Shown here: positions 12,067-24,070 of the stretch, piece after piece
How positions within the stretch are numbered: position 1 is the stretch's first letter
Layout of the letters: each line of letters begins with the position of its first letter
Source: Lophius americanus
Taxonomy: Eukaryota; Chordata; Actinopteri; Lophiiformes; Lophiidae
Reading direction: 5' to 3'
NCBI GenBank assembly: GCA_037951165.1
Contig: JBBDHG010000019.1
Location: 4,984,001-5,048,000 of the forward strand
DNA: 64,000 nt
The notes under the pieces: model-generated
What the model saw: the letters and a program-made list of their open reading frames with translations, nothing else
Databases searched by the model: none
Told to the model about the DNA's origin: nothing
Position numbers and translations under genes: made by a program

Positions 12067-14697
12067 TGGTACGAAAAAACTCCAAAAGTCAATCCAGTTC
12101 TTCATTGCATGTAGGTCTCTGGGGCTATTAATTAATTTAAAAAGTATCCATGAAAGGTTTTTGAGTTGTCGCGTTTACACAAAGGACGCTCATCCAACAC
12201 CACCCTTTTCTTCCTTTCAGGCCAACTATTCAACAAATATCTAGAATCAGAATAATGTCCTCGTGTGGTAGACAACTCATTAAAGATTTACGCCGCTCAC
12301 TTCTTAACGAACCAGAGGGAGACGGTATGGAGTGGAGATGAAGGCGGCACAGTGATGCATGAAAGAGGAGGAGGAGGTGAGGCCACAAAGAGGCACGGAG
12401 CGGTGTATGAGATGTGGACAAGCATCCTGAGATTCAGGTGTGAAGGTGAAGCGCAGACAGAAGTTAAGCAACGAAGCAGAAAACGTGTATTGACTCTCCC
12501 TGTCAGTGAAGTCCATCAAATTCAAGTTTTTAACATGGGATCTCATAAATAATCAGAAATGTTGCGCAGGAAAGGTTCTGTTTTTGATCTTCTCTGAACA
12601 TTTCCTGCCAATCTTTGTTCATTACATACACACACTCCAAAGAGCCAGCCACATAATCTCTTACCGCCTCTACTATTGGCAAATCTGTCTGTAAAATCAA
12701 AGTTGATAAAAGTGTTTGATGGAATACTCAATTTTCTTAATTTACAGCTCAGACTCGTGTGACTTGAAAGAGTTTTTCAATAAGAGGGACACGTTATGCT
12801 GGAGTGCATTTGCGAGCAGGAGCAGATATTCGTGGGGACAATAGATGGCAATAGCTGCATGTTGTTGCAATCCTCTTCCTCACTTTCTGCGATAATAATT
12901 TGCGTTATCAGCTTTAAGTAGGAAGCAAGCCATAAATTGAAGTTTAAACGCGGTAAAGATAAGACACATATAAAAGTATTTCTTCCCCTCAAATATCATG
13001 TAACACTGTCAATCAGGGGTTATGAATACAATATGAATCAGGTATTATGTAAAATGTAAGCATGTGGTCAATCTCTCCACTCTGCTGAAAGCACCTTTAA
13101 CTCATGTTGCTTCCCTCTCTTACCCAGACTCCGTATCTCATTTGTTTTCCTTTGATTTGCCCTACTGCTTATGATCTTTTTCAACTTCCTCCACTCTATT
13201 CTACACCATAAAAACTGTTCATAGAAAATAGGGTAAACACTGTCAAATGACAACACTCAAAGACCGCAAAATTAAAAATAGTCAATCACTGTTGTAGATA
13301 GAACGAATTTGTGTAAAAAAAGAGAAAACGGGAAAAATTTTCATTAAAACTTAATTTAACTTCTCGCATAAAGTGACAATATTTTTTGTGCAAAATTCTG
13401 GCAACAGCCGCTTTTTAGCTGTAAATTATTTGTACAGTGTATATCATCCTTTCCCTTTCTTTTCCTTCATACCTAATTCTCGTTTGTTCACGAACCAGGA
13501 TCTCCTTCTTAAACCCTTTAAGAGAGTCCGTTCGGCCGGCCATCCATATCGTAATTAAGTAGGCGGGCTATCCATGTCAATGAACAGACCCCAACTGTTT
13601 TTTTCCCTTCATTAGTAAAACAGTGACATGAGAAAAAACCATGGCAACCACCACAGAACAACCTCTGCGGCTGTATTACATGAGAGAGGAAAAAAGAGGG
13701 ATTCACAGGCTTAGGCGGTTTCTGTGTGAATACATCTGTGTGAGGGGGTGTGCGGTTAATTAGCCGGTAAATCAACATTGGTTTCATTGATCAATAGCTC
13801 TGATGGTTGTTAATAGGGAGTCAGGAGAATCAGTGCTTTATCTTGAGTTAATTGAAATAAGAGGCTTAATGCAGATCTGTGCAAATTTAAGCTTATTTTT
13901 GTGTTTCAACAGACTGTGACCTGCTACTACTCGTACTACTTCAACACTGTATTATGCCCTAAAGGCAACATAGTGGATCTAATGGAGGAAAAGTAAATAA
14001 CATACAAATTACAAAACTTCTGCTTGCCTCATATTAGATTTTGTAGATTGTGTAAATTTTAGGGATATCTCTTTGAATGCATGGAATAATATATTCATAA
14101 ATTTGTTTAAGTTTTTTTTCAATAGCTGATGACTTTCACATGGGAGCTGATATGTGCATACTGTCGCCTGGATGGACAAACCAGATACTGGGTCGGGAGA
14201 GGGATTTCCAAGATTTAATTTTTTTTGCTAGAGAACTGTTCTTTGTTTTGGACAAATGGAGCTTCATACTTTTCAAAAGCATATAAAAAAGAAAAAGCAA
14301 TGGCGTTCGAATCTTGTTGTCAAAGCAAACAAGAAGACCATTTCCTCAACATAGGTGCGGATCACAAACGGGTGGGGCAGTGCTCTTACCTTCTGTCAAG
14401 AAGCAGAGGAGGATTCTGAGTGGAGGAAGTGACTACAAGTGAGAAAAACCTAGAGGAAAAGGAAGATTTGTTTCCGGCTAGTAATGTGTCTCAAGAACAG
14501 AGCAAAGGGGAATAAATATAGATATGCTGTTGAGTTTAAATGTTCCTGAAGTCGACATCAAATGGTTCTATCCTTCATTCCATTAGCGGGCAACTCTCAC
14601 TGCCAGCAGCTCAGCTCTGAAACTTTCCTTTCTTTGCTTAAGAGTGGTTATGTTTGTGTCACCTTCTTTGCTGTTGCACTTTCATATAGTGTCCTAT
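12067..14697. other. intergenic, no gene seen
   Basis: No supported gene. A frame at 12265-12552 (95 codons) overlaps another on the opposite strand and neither shows a known motif. A somewhat more GC-rich block at 13500-13760 includes GGCCGGCCATCCATATCGTA. It is repeat-free by eye and could be conserved non-coding DNA, but nothing in the sequence alone proves it. Confidence 0.4.
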
Positions 14698-15130
14698 GTT
14701 GTCAGAATCAGCTTTATTGGCAAAGTATGTTTTCACATACAAGGAATCAAATTCCGATTTTTTTTTTGCCATGCTCAATAGAGTTTTACACAGGACACAA
14801 GATAGAAAAAACTACATAGATTATGGTCTATATACATGTCAAGTATTCAAATCTTTTTTTAGTGCAGGTGGTTCGAAAAAATGCAAATATGCAAAATAAT
14901 AAATATTGTACAGTATTTACACAATGAAGAATTTAGGTGACCATGATGTCCATGTGCGTGACCCAGTAAACATACGTATATGAATGTGCATGTGGCTGTA
15001 GTATAGCTACAGTAGAAGTCGTAGATAGCTTAGGTTTGAGTTTCCTGGGTTATTGACTCTAAATTAGTGTTTCTTATTGTTCGTCAAAGTGATGGACTGT
15101 GGTAAGAATCTGTTCACTTGGCAAGATAAG
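14698..15130 (+). repeat. dispersed repeat (AGAATCAGCTTTATTGGCAA type)
   Basis: AGAATCAGCTTTATTGGCAA, then GTATGTTTTCACATACAAGG, is a widespread teleost repeat start. About 330 bases later GTCAAAGTGATGGACTGTGG and AGAATCTGTTCAC match its other end. I recognise it as a LINE/SINE-associated repeat but cannot name the family. It lies just upstream of the LINE beginning near 15200. Confidence 0.5.
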
Positions 15131-15199
15131 TCTAATATTGGGCCTCATTTCTCACCTTTGACATACAAAGGTCCTGGATAAATGGCGGTTGGGTCTGAT

Positions 15200-17600
15200 A
15201 ATGTTCTTTGCAGTCCTTCGGCTCTCCTGTCTAGTTTGGTGGCAAACCAGGCCTAACCAGGCAGTTGTGGAGATGGAGAGGACAGACCAAACAAACCTAA
15301 AGTTTTACAAAGATTCTACCACTACTTCAAATTTGACACAAGGGGAAATAGTGTGCTGGACTTACATCCGTGCGGTATACATACCCGTACCCTACCTCCA
15401 CCTTGGAAACTCAGACCATAAATCAGCAATTCCACTCCCAGTATACTGTACATGCCACTGCTGGTAGAGCACATTCTTTGACAGGTTCAGGGAGACAGCT
15501 ACCTATGACCAGCACATGTGTGTGGAGGAATGCACGGACACTGTGACCAAGTAGATAGTAAAGTACATAGAGGATTTCACTGTTGTCAAAACCATCACCA
15601 CACACGCCACCCAGAAGTTGTGGCTGATCGCTGGGGTTGTGCACGACTGAGATCACGAGATGAAGCCGTTAGATCTGGAGATGATGCAGGTCTCAGGAAA
15701 GCATGGGACGAGCTCCCCAGGGCCATCAGGATATCAAAGTGACAGTATGATCAGAAGATGGAAAACTGCTTTTGTTATACTGAGAACACCAGGCACATGT
15801 TGCAGGACATCCAGGCCCTGACAGACTACAAGTCCACCTCAGAAGCCACAGACATCGACCTCCCTGACAGACTAAAACCTGTTATACATAGTTTGACGCC
15901 AAAAACTAAACACCCACCCTGAAAACCCTTCCCTCCCTGGAGAGCAGGAACTCCGTGTGCTCAGAGACTGTTTTTACGACCAGCCTGCAGATGACTTCAA
16001 ACATCTTTAATAACTCTTTGAACCAAGCTGTGGTCTCTATGAGCCACAAAAGGATGACCATCATCTCGAGCCAAAGAAGTCAACCGTCACATGCCTGAAT
16101 GACTACTGCTTAGTTGGCATACCACCACAACCATCTCCTACACCCTTCATTCAACCCTGTCACACCTAGACTCTGCCGATCCTATGTCAGAATGCTGTTC
16201 ATCGACTTCAGCTCAGCATTCAATACAATCATCCCTCAGCAGCTGATAAACAAACTCTCCTCACTGGGCCTTGACACCTCTGTCTGTAATTGGATCCTGG
16301 ACTTTCTGACTCAGAGCCACAGTCTGTAGGCGTGGGCAGCAAAACATCACGATAAGCACCGGAATGCCCCAGCGATATCTGTCAGTCCTCTGTTGTTCAC
16401 GTTGCTCACCCATGACTGTTCTGCTGAGTCAGAATCGAAACTCCTCATCAAGTTTGTAGATGACACAACAGTGGTGGGCCTCATCAGCAACAATGAAACA
16501 TCCTACAGAGCTGCAGTGGAACTAGCGGGATGATACAGCATCAACAGCCTGTGTCTGAACGTAGACAAACGTAGACAAAACCAAAGAGCTGGCTGTTGAC
16601 TTCAGGAAGTCATCAGATGACCACTCTTTATTCTCCACCAATAGGTGAGTTTACGTGGACGGCCTAATTCCGATTAGATTTGGATAATAAGCTTAAAAAG
16701 AAAGAAAATGCTGCATGGAAAGACCCCTGTCCGAAAGAAAAGTCCCTTAGCGAACAAGAATTAATTCTTATGCAAGGAGGTAGTCTAAGTCCTTTCGGAG
16801 AGCCTTTCCGATTGCGATTGGCTACATGTAAACATATTTCGGAAAGCTCACTGTCAATGCCCAGCATTGTTACAAGTTTTTCAGCGCATGCTCAGTGCTG
16901 CGACGCATTTTAAATGTGGCAACTTCAAAACAATACTTGTCTACATCGCAGGATCATTTACTCATTGCAACTTTGAAAAAGTTTAACATGGTTGGACATT
17001 TAGGTGGAAGAAGAGTCCCTTCTGCGCATGCCCTCCCAGCCTTATGAACTGGAGTGTGGCTCATCTGCGTATGTCAGAAAGCTGTTTCTGATTAGATGAA
17101 TGGAAGATTGTAATACCGGGTCGGAAAAAATCACAGGTCATGTAAACAGGCGACTGACATTACAATTCGGACAGGGTTAATTCATTTTGGAGAAAAGTGT
17201 CTCATGTAAACCCAACTAATGCGACTTAGCTGGTCTCTCCTCACCAACCACCACAATGAAAAAAGCACAACAACGTCTACACTTCCTGAAGAGAATGAAG
17301 AAAGCCAGCTTTCTGCCACCCATCCTCACTACCTTCTCTAGAGACAACCATGGCGAGCATCTTGGATGGCTGCATCACCACATGGTTCGATAACTGCAGA
17401 CTGTAAATACAATGTGTGGTGAGGACAGCTGAGTGGAACGTAGGAGTCTCCTTCCCAGCTATCCAGGACATCTACCAGGAACACTGTGTTTGCAGAGAGT
17501 CTCTTCCAACATGAAGGATCCTTCCCATCCCTAAAATGATTTTGGCAGGTTTGTTCCCCTGCCATCAGGTAAAATGCAGCGCAGTGTTGGGGAGCTTATC
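15200..17600 (+). mobile_element. degenerate Rex1/CR1-like LINE, endonuclease to RT C-terminus
   Basis: Conserved blocks appear in the correct order but in changing frames. The endonuclease end, LHLGNSDHKSAIPLP, is at about 15398-15445. The linker, DFTVVKTITTHATQKLW then SRDEAVRSGDDAGLRKA, is at about 15570-15710. The RT motif with its first catalytic Asp, MLFIDFSSAFNTIIPQQL, is at about 16190-16245. The catalytic pair, KFVDDTTVVGLIS, is at about 16450-16490 (FVDD instead of the usual FADD). NVDKTKELAVDFRKS is at about 16565-16610. The post-core block KKAQQRLHFLKRMKKASFLP is at about 17258-17318, and a VPLPSGK trace lies near 17555. Many stops and frameshifts make it a pseudoelement. A separate inverted-repeat element (16643-17218) splits it just before KKAQQRL. 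This copy is nearly complete in domain content, unlike the other LINE pieces here. Confidence 0.85.
16643..17218. mobile_element. MITE-like element nested in the LINE
   Basis: This insert of about 576 bp interrupts the LINE between DFRKS and KKAQQRL. Its ends are imperfect inverted repeats: GTGAGTTTACGTGGACGG at the left, and the reverse complement of the right end reads GTTGGGTTTACATGAGAC. Inside, the sub-motif CATGTAAAC recurs at 16825-16833 and 17139-17147 as well as at the right end (17203-17211). Several TCCGATT/TTCGGA motifs are also scattered through it. There is no transposase, so it is non-autonomous. The superfamily is not certain (hAT, Harbinger or Kolobok-type MITEs of fish have similar GTTTACATG ends). 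It must be younger than the LINE insertion. Confidence 0.65.
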
Positions 17601-18880
17601 CAGAAGTCCAATGTAATCTGCATGGTTTTGAGCATATTCAGCTCCAAGTTCTTCAGTCCCGACCAAAGGGCCAGCTGTTCCTCCTTTTATCTATATGCAG
17701 ACTCTTCCTTGATGAGGCAGATGACTGATGTTACTTCTTCAGGAGTTTAACAGTCGGGAAGTGGAGTCGTTTCTATGTGGGGAGAAGATCAGGGAGATAT
17801 TTTCTGGGCTGGTTATACCTAAATATTTCCAGTGACTTTACCAAGTATCCTGAATTGAAAAACTGTTACATACAACATATTATAGTGGGAAGAACAACAT
17901 CACTCGTGGTGTTTAGCCTTGGCATACATTTCATCACTTTTATGCTGATGAAAGGATGTTGGATTTAGGAGTCATATTAATTAGTCATAGAAATGGAGCA
18001 TCATTATTGAAATTCTCCTCCCCTTTATTACAGTAACATTGTAATTAGTTCAAAGCAAGTCATAACATAGTGTAATCTGCAGCAAGTTAAGTCCTGCTGT
18101 AGCTCCATGGATCCTTTAATGTCTAAAATCATCAGAATCATTCAATGCAAGTCCGGCCTCTGTTTGAGCCTCAAACAAGTCCTGTTTCATTTCATTTCAC
18201 CCCCCCACTCTGTGGCTCCATGCTGCACTGAGGAACACATACACTTAACATGTTTGATGCTGCCATTTACCAATCAAGCTACTTCGTGGAGCTCTCTATC
18301 TTTTCACATTGATTTAAACATTTTTAGAAATGAGATGATGTAAAATGAGGCAAATGCAAGAACCCCTCAATCCTCATTTACTTTTTAATGCAATACCTAA
18401 CAAGAGATAAAGAAGAAAAACAGAGCCTTCAGGAAGCCTCAGTCTTCCGAGGCTTAATGAGATAATGAGATTGGATCTATACACAAACAGAGAGGAATTG
18501 GTGGAGATTGGAGGTGCAAACAAACACCTTAAATGAAGTCAAAGGAAATAGATTGTAAGGTTGATTTGTTTGCATTATATGTAATAAATCCTGTAATCTG
18601 GGTCTGACATTTTTGGCTCATATTCACAACGTGCAGGATAAATGCCAGTATTAAACCTTCTCACCTCAGCCATAATGACATTTTACATCGATGCTTTAGG
18701 TTAAAAAATGAAAACATCCGCTGTGCCATTCCAGTGTGTCTCAAAGTAGTTTGATTACTCAAAATCTACTGGTGAGTCCCTTTAAATAACCTTGTCATTG
18801 CATGAGAAAGACACTTTCAATGTCCTCTAATTTCTGTTAAGGTATCAAGTATGTTTAGCACTATAAATATTAGTGCTAAT
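17601..18880. other. intergenic, no gene seen
   Basis: The first 150 bases or so (to about 17770) may contain more LINE-derived sequence, possibly in reverse orientation, but the similarity is too weak to call. The rest is AT-rich and anonymous. Confidence 0.35.
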
Positions 18881-18894
18881 AATATATAAATATT

Positions 18895-18947
18895 ATATTT
18901 AGCACTTTGAGATTTGAACCAAATGTAAAATACGTTATAAATAAAAT

Positions 18948-18982
<35 letters not shown>
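18895..18982 (+). repeat. L2-type LINE 3' tail plus (ATT)n microsatellite
   Basis: TTTAGCACTTTGAGATTTG followed by ACGTTATAAATAAAATGTATT is an L2-like terminal motif. It runs directly into about ten ATT repeats (18950-18980), as these LINE tails often do. Confidence 0.6.
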
Positions 18983-18983
<1 letters not shown>

Positions 18984-19924
18984 TTGTTAATTATAATCTG
19001 CAGCCAACTGAAGTTAGCATCATGATGTATCTCCTTTTAAAACAAAATATCAAATCAAGGCGGCGCCAGTATGCGATGCAGGCTTGTCATAACAATAGTG
19101 ATCAGATGCTTTAAATATCATACTCATCACGGAAAACCTGATTTTCTTAATGGAAAAAACCCGTTTCCAACATGATGAATTTAGTAGCAGCTATTTGTTT
19201 TACACCCAGGCATTCAGTGCAAACCTCTTCAAATGAAACCGCAACAGTCCCCATGACAATGTGCAGTATCTCAGTGGTCATAACATAGCCCGAATCTATG
19301 TCATTATTCAAGAAACAAGAACAAACAGGCCAAGAAACAAGTCGAATGCAAAAAAATAACAAAAGGAATGCAGCAAAATTTTGGCACGGATTAATAACAG
19401 GCTAGTTACAGTCCCAGCAAGAGGAGCATATCTGTGTCCATCACTCACACTTGTGTGCATCTTATGACAAGCCCTTTTTATATTTATTTGCTCAGCTTCA
19501 CTATCCAGAATTAACATTATAGCTATCAACAATTTCATTTTGACTATTCAAATTTAAATTGTGACTAGTACAAACTTTTATTCAAGATATCTTCATTGTC
19601 ATTTCATCTGGTCAAAACTCTGATTGTAAATATCCACTTTGTCATTTTGTTTAGTTATAATTCCATTTAAAAAACCTATAACCCTATTCTGACCAGTCAA
19701 AATCAAATTTGAGGTATCTAAAAAGTACTATTTAGATATTTGGAATTGAGTGTGATAGAATTACCTTGAATTGGAATTATGAATTCAAATGTAGATTTCT
19801 GCAACTGTAACCAGTCTGTATAAATCCCAGAAAAGTCCCCAAACCAATGCGTAGTAGGTGCAGTTCCCGTCATTGAAATACTTGAGTTAAGTCTGAAATA
19901 TAATCTGAAGAATGGTGTGTTTTG

Positions 19925-20075
19925 TAAAAATGCTACCGCTAGTGATTAAAATATCATAATTACCAGATGAATCTACTCGGGTTGATTCATAGGCATTCAA
20001 TTTGGACTAAATCGAACCGACATTAGCAAAATTATGACCAAAAGTTGATATTTTGGGCTAGGTGGTCGAATCCGC
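19925..20075 (+). repeat. copy of the TTTGGACTAAATTGGACC repeat family
   Basis: The unit reads GCTACCGCTAGTGATTAAAA, then GATGAATCTACTCGGGTTGA, TTCAATTTGGACTAAATCGA and ATTATGACCAAAAGTTGATA. These are in the same order as the units at 27276-27620. The following segment (to about 20300) shares AAGGATCTG and GATTCCATAAT with the DNA after the 27.6-kb copies, so the mobile unit may be longer than 150 bp. Confidence 0.6.
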
Positions 20076-20584
20076 AGAAATCAAACAGTTTATTTCCAGT
20101 GTGTAGTTTGGAGATTAAATTCCCCATACTGTCGTAAATATGCATCCAACCGTCTCAAAATCAATCCCAAAGATTCTTCCTTGAACTATGGTCTAAGTGA
20201 GTAAACAATCTGTGTACAGTTTTTTCAGTTAACACTAAGGATCTGCGACGGACATGACAGACGTGGAGGTGGCGATAAGGATTCCATAATAGGCTGTCCT
20301 GAGATCTTTGGGGATGTAAAGCAGGAGAAATGGCATTGCAAATATCCATGGGGAATATATCTAATAAAAACGTCTGGCCATGCAAGATTTAGATTACCCA
20401 AACTCTAACTCTAACCTATGTAATGTACTAGCTAGTTGCCGTCCTGTTAGCATAACAGCCCATCCTAAAATCAAGGGAGATTCCTGCTGCGAAGAAATTA
20501 ATATATAGGTAATGTAGAGAAGCTTAGTCAACTAGAGGCCTACAGATGTGCCAAAGGAAATTGTACTTAATAATATTAAAGTAT

Positions 20585-20960
20585 AATATTACAATTAACT
20601 CAAATCAAATTTATTTATAAACACATTTAAACACAACAGTCGACCAAAGAGTTGGACAGTCAATTATTAAGCATAGTCACATAACAAAAACCCGAATCGT
20701 ACGTTAAAAGAAAGCAATAAGGCTGTAAGAAAAAAAATTGTAATTTTCATTCTGGCTTAGAAATCAAGGAATAGAGATGAGTTTTAAAGCACAATTTAAA
20801 AACAGACAGGCCCAACATGCGGGGGCAACTCATTCAACAGTTTGGAGGCTGAAACAGAAAAAAGCTCTTGTAATATAGAAATATTAACGTGTTTAAAGGT
20901 CGGATCAAACCATGTTTGCCTTACTTACAGAGAACCCATAATGAGCTACATTACATTTTC
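20585..20960. repeat. probable LINE-derived dispersed repeat
   Basis: CAAATTTATTTATAAACAC, later ATAGAGATGAGTTTTAAAGC and CAACAGTTTGGAGGCTGAAA, resemble the reverse strand of a common teleost LINE 3' region (TTTATTTATAxAGCACATTT...GGTTTTAAxxxGG). Diverged, family not named. Confidence 0.35.
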
Positions 20961-21310
20961 ACCATGATAAAATGTTATGTGAGATCTTTCAGTATGTCCA
21001 AAACTGTAGTATAATGTCAGTAGTGCTCACATGTTGCAGGAGAAATATCACAGAGGACATTATGCCCCTAGTAATGACAACAACGGCAACATAGCAATGG
21101 TGGAGAGAATTGAGAGCAGCTCTGACGTAACGTATATACTCGAACACTTTAAGAGGTGTATATGTACATGGTTAAAAATTGAAAGGCATAATGCAATAGA
21201 TTCTTCCTGGCAAGAGAAGGCACTGAGAGGAAGATCTGAAAAGATAAATTATATTTTGAATCTCACAGAATCATGCCCTATGATGGCATGGACATTGGTT
21301 ATACATTGAT

Positions 21311-21605
21311 CATCTGTAACATTAAAACTACCTGCCTCATATTGTGTAGATCACCCTTAGCAGAACCAGCCATAAACAATTTGTACTACAGAGGCTGCTC
21401 CGTGGGATCAGACGAGACAATCTAGCGGTCGCTCCCCATACACATCAGTGAGCCCTGGGCTCCCTTGACACTTGCTGTTTCACGAGTGTTCTTTTGTTAG
21501 AATACACTGCTAGTTACTAACCACTGCGGACCAAAGACAAGACCTACAGTCCCGGAGGTGAACGGACCCAGCCACTCTGCCAGAATTGGTCATATCTCTA
21601 CCCTT
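21311..21605 (-). mobile_element. internally deleted Tc1-like element
   Basis: It begins with a terminal region (TAACATTAAAACTACCTGCC, then TCATATTGTGTAGATCACCC). It then jumps to text from the N-terminal part of a Tc1-like transposase gene, in reverse: GACGAGACAATCTAGCGGTC, CGCTCCCCATACACATCAGT and GAGCCCTGGGCTCCC. The middle and C-terminal transposase regions are missing between about 21370 and 21385. Short and coding-dead. A similar deletion architecture is seen at 62738-63212. Confidence 0.7.
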
Positions 21606-23000
21606 GCCAATTATTTCCACCTTCCCACATGTCATCCAAAAGGACATACATAACATAACCCACACACTGATAGGTAGCATGAAAAATCAATGTTATTCTG
21701 ACTTGATCTGTGTTTATAATGTTATGGCTTATGCTTTTCCAACACACAATTTGGATACAGCCTTCAAACAGGATCATTATAAACTCATAAGATTAAAGAT
21801 ATGAATAGTAACATAAATATTTCCTGATGTTCTTGATGTTTTCAGAAATGGTGGAGACAGTGAATGTTTTGCAGCAGTTATAAATCAATTCTTTACATTA
21901 TTATGCCCTTTTCACATGGAACCAGTATTACCTAAGGACCTTTCATAATTTGTACTAGTTTTGGAGGACTTCTGTGATATTAATTCAGTGTGAATGTGCC
22001 AAACCTATAATGTGTTAAGTCAAAATTCCAGTCAAAATTAGCTACCATATTTTTCCAAACACAGAGGTCAGGTTTATTGTTTCCCCTACCCGCTTTTTCT
22101 GCCCCTTTCCCAATCGATTTATGATGACTGCGGTGGATATAATGAAATACTGTTTTAGAGTGTGTGTCAGAAGATGATCAATGTGTCCTGCATTCATATT
22201 AGTTCTCGCAGCTAGCTGCGTTCTTAATCAATAATATATGACTATAGTTGATATGCTCTGTGACATCCTGGTAATGTTGCCTAGCAGATGTTTTCTGATT
22301 TCTTACCAACCTGAAGGCAGAGCATACCATGTGCCTAACATGCCATGGTATTCCTAGGGCTGTGCAATCGAAAAGGTATACCAGTATGAGGTAGGAATGA
22401 ATACTTATACTTGTCGCTCCCTCAAGGATGGGACAAATGGAGAGAAATTATTTCATTATGTCGTACTAGGTATGGCTGTATGTGATCAATAAAGGATTTT
22501 ATTTACTTTATGTTTCACGAAACATTTTACTTTCTGAAAACTTCGTTAACATTTATGTTTGGTAAAATTTTGGCTTAAGCACTTCACTAAGAAAGGCGCA
22601 GTTGATAAAACATGGTAGTTAAAGTAAAACTGTTTTCCGTTGGCCAAAAAACCTCGTAGGTCCTTGATGACTGAAAGTAAGAGCAAGGGAAGGATAAATC
22701 ATGTTGGGGGTTACGGAATACGTTAGAGGGAAATACAGTTCAAACTCACCAAAGACACAGATCCTCATGACCATAAATGAGAGATTATAATTAGAGATTA
22801 TCAGATTTACGTTTACTCAATCAATCAATGCACTGGACCATTAATATGTAACAACTAAAAGAAAGCAGTTCTCTGAAGTATTTATACAAACGTATAAATT
22901 ATGACATCAAGATAGAAGGTATCACAATTCTCTAATTTACAGAACAATTCAAATAAACACAATTTACTCTCCATTAGAACGTACACTAACCCACGTTCAA

Positions 23001-23058
23001 AGCATCATTTTGAATATCTGAGATATTATCTCAGATAGCATCATTTTGAATATCTGAG
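23001..23058. repeat. 22-bp direct repeat flanking a 21-bp palindrome
   Basis: AGCATCATTTTGAATATCTG plus AG occurs at 23001-23022 and again, unchanged, at 23037-23058. Overlapping the first copy is the palindrome ATCTGAGAT-ATT-ATCTCAGAT (23016-23036). The layout looks like a local duplication after a hairpin-mediated replication slip. Confidence 0.8.
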
Positions 23059-23839
23059 AAGAAATCACGAACAGCATTTCTAATTACTGGAAGAGGATAT
23101 CCTCTCTATCCTATTGAGAAAATTAAAAAAACTATTAAAGAAAATAAGTGCGTTCAAGCGATGAGTACGTTTTTGTGTTTTTCTTTGTTAAACTGAATCA
23201 TAAAATAGCAATACTTGTGTATCACTGCAATACCTAACCCTAGTTATAACCATATCCTCCAAACAAATGTTAAGATCACATCATTTTGTACAGTCACCAA
23301 CCAGGAATATGTGGCTGATACAGTATTGTGGTACCCAAATCGCACACAGACTGTGTATAAATAATAACCATATTTGAGCTAAAGACTCACATTTTTGTTA
23401 AGAGGTGCCGAGAAACTGCAGTCGCAGAGAAGATATCCGCCAAGGTTGGTGAAAATGAACAGAAATAAACCAAATAAACCCTAATGTAACTGAGTCTGCT
23501 AACGGTTTAAAAAAGAAATAATTTTCTACTGTTCAGCCGTTCGCAGGAGGCCAAAGTAAATCCATTTAAGCAGCTATAAGATTTAAATATAGTTGATAAA
23601 TGAATTGCAGTTCATTATCTAGTTTTATTTCTATTTTCCGTGAGGCTCGTCAGAACCCTCACTGAAACACATATCTGAGCCAGCTAATGAGGTAGAATGA
23701 ACGGTGATGTAACAAATGATTAAACGAAACACTCATTTTAGTTGAGACTTTACTTAATGATTACTCGTTATGAATAGAAAGTTTCTCTGGTGGATCATTT
23801 AATTGGTAAATCTCTGCACCGGAGATGGTTCAGGCTGGA

Positions 23840-24070
23840 AATATGTGGTTTGTCCGTAATGTCCTTTCAGGGGATCTTACCATATTTGGCACGAATAAGC
23901 CACTTGAATCCATGACAGACGTATTCGACTTTGTTGTCCAAAAGCCACAGACACTTTGACCTCAATTCCTTCCCATTCTAATCTATAGAAGCCATTTCAG
24001 GGAGGATATGGGGTCATTTCTTCAATTTGGCACGAATCTGTGACATCTAGGGCGATGAGGAACGTATCGC
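23840..24070. repeat. dispersed repeat with ATTTGGCACGAA motif
   Basis: ATATTTGGCACGAATAAGCC at about 23882 and TCAATTTGGCACGAATCTGT at about 24023 share a 12-base core. The words around them (ACTTGAATCCATGACAGACG, CCAAAAGCCACAGACACTTT, GACCTCAATTCC) recall a common fish repeat in which this phrase recurs. A relative lies at 61775-61940. Confidence 0.4.
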
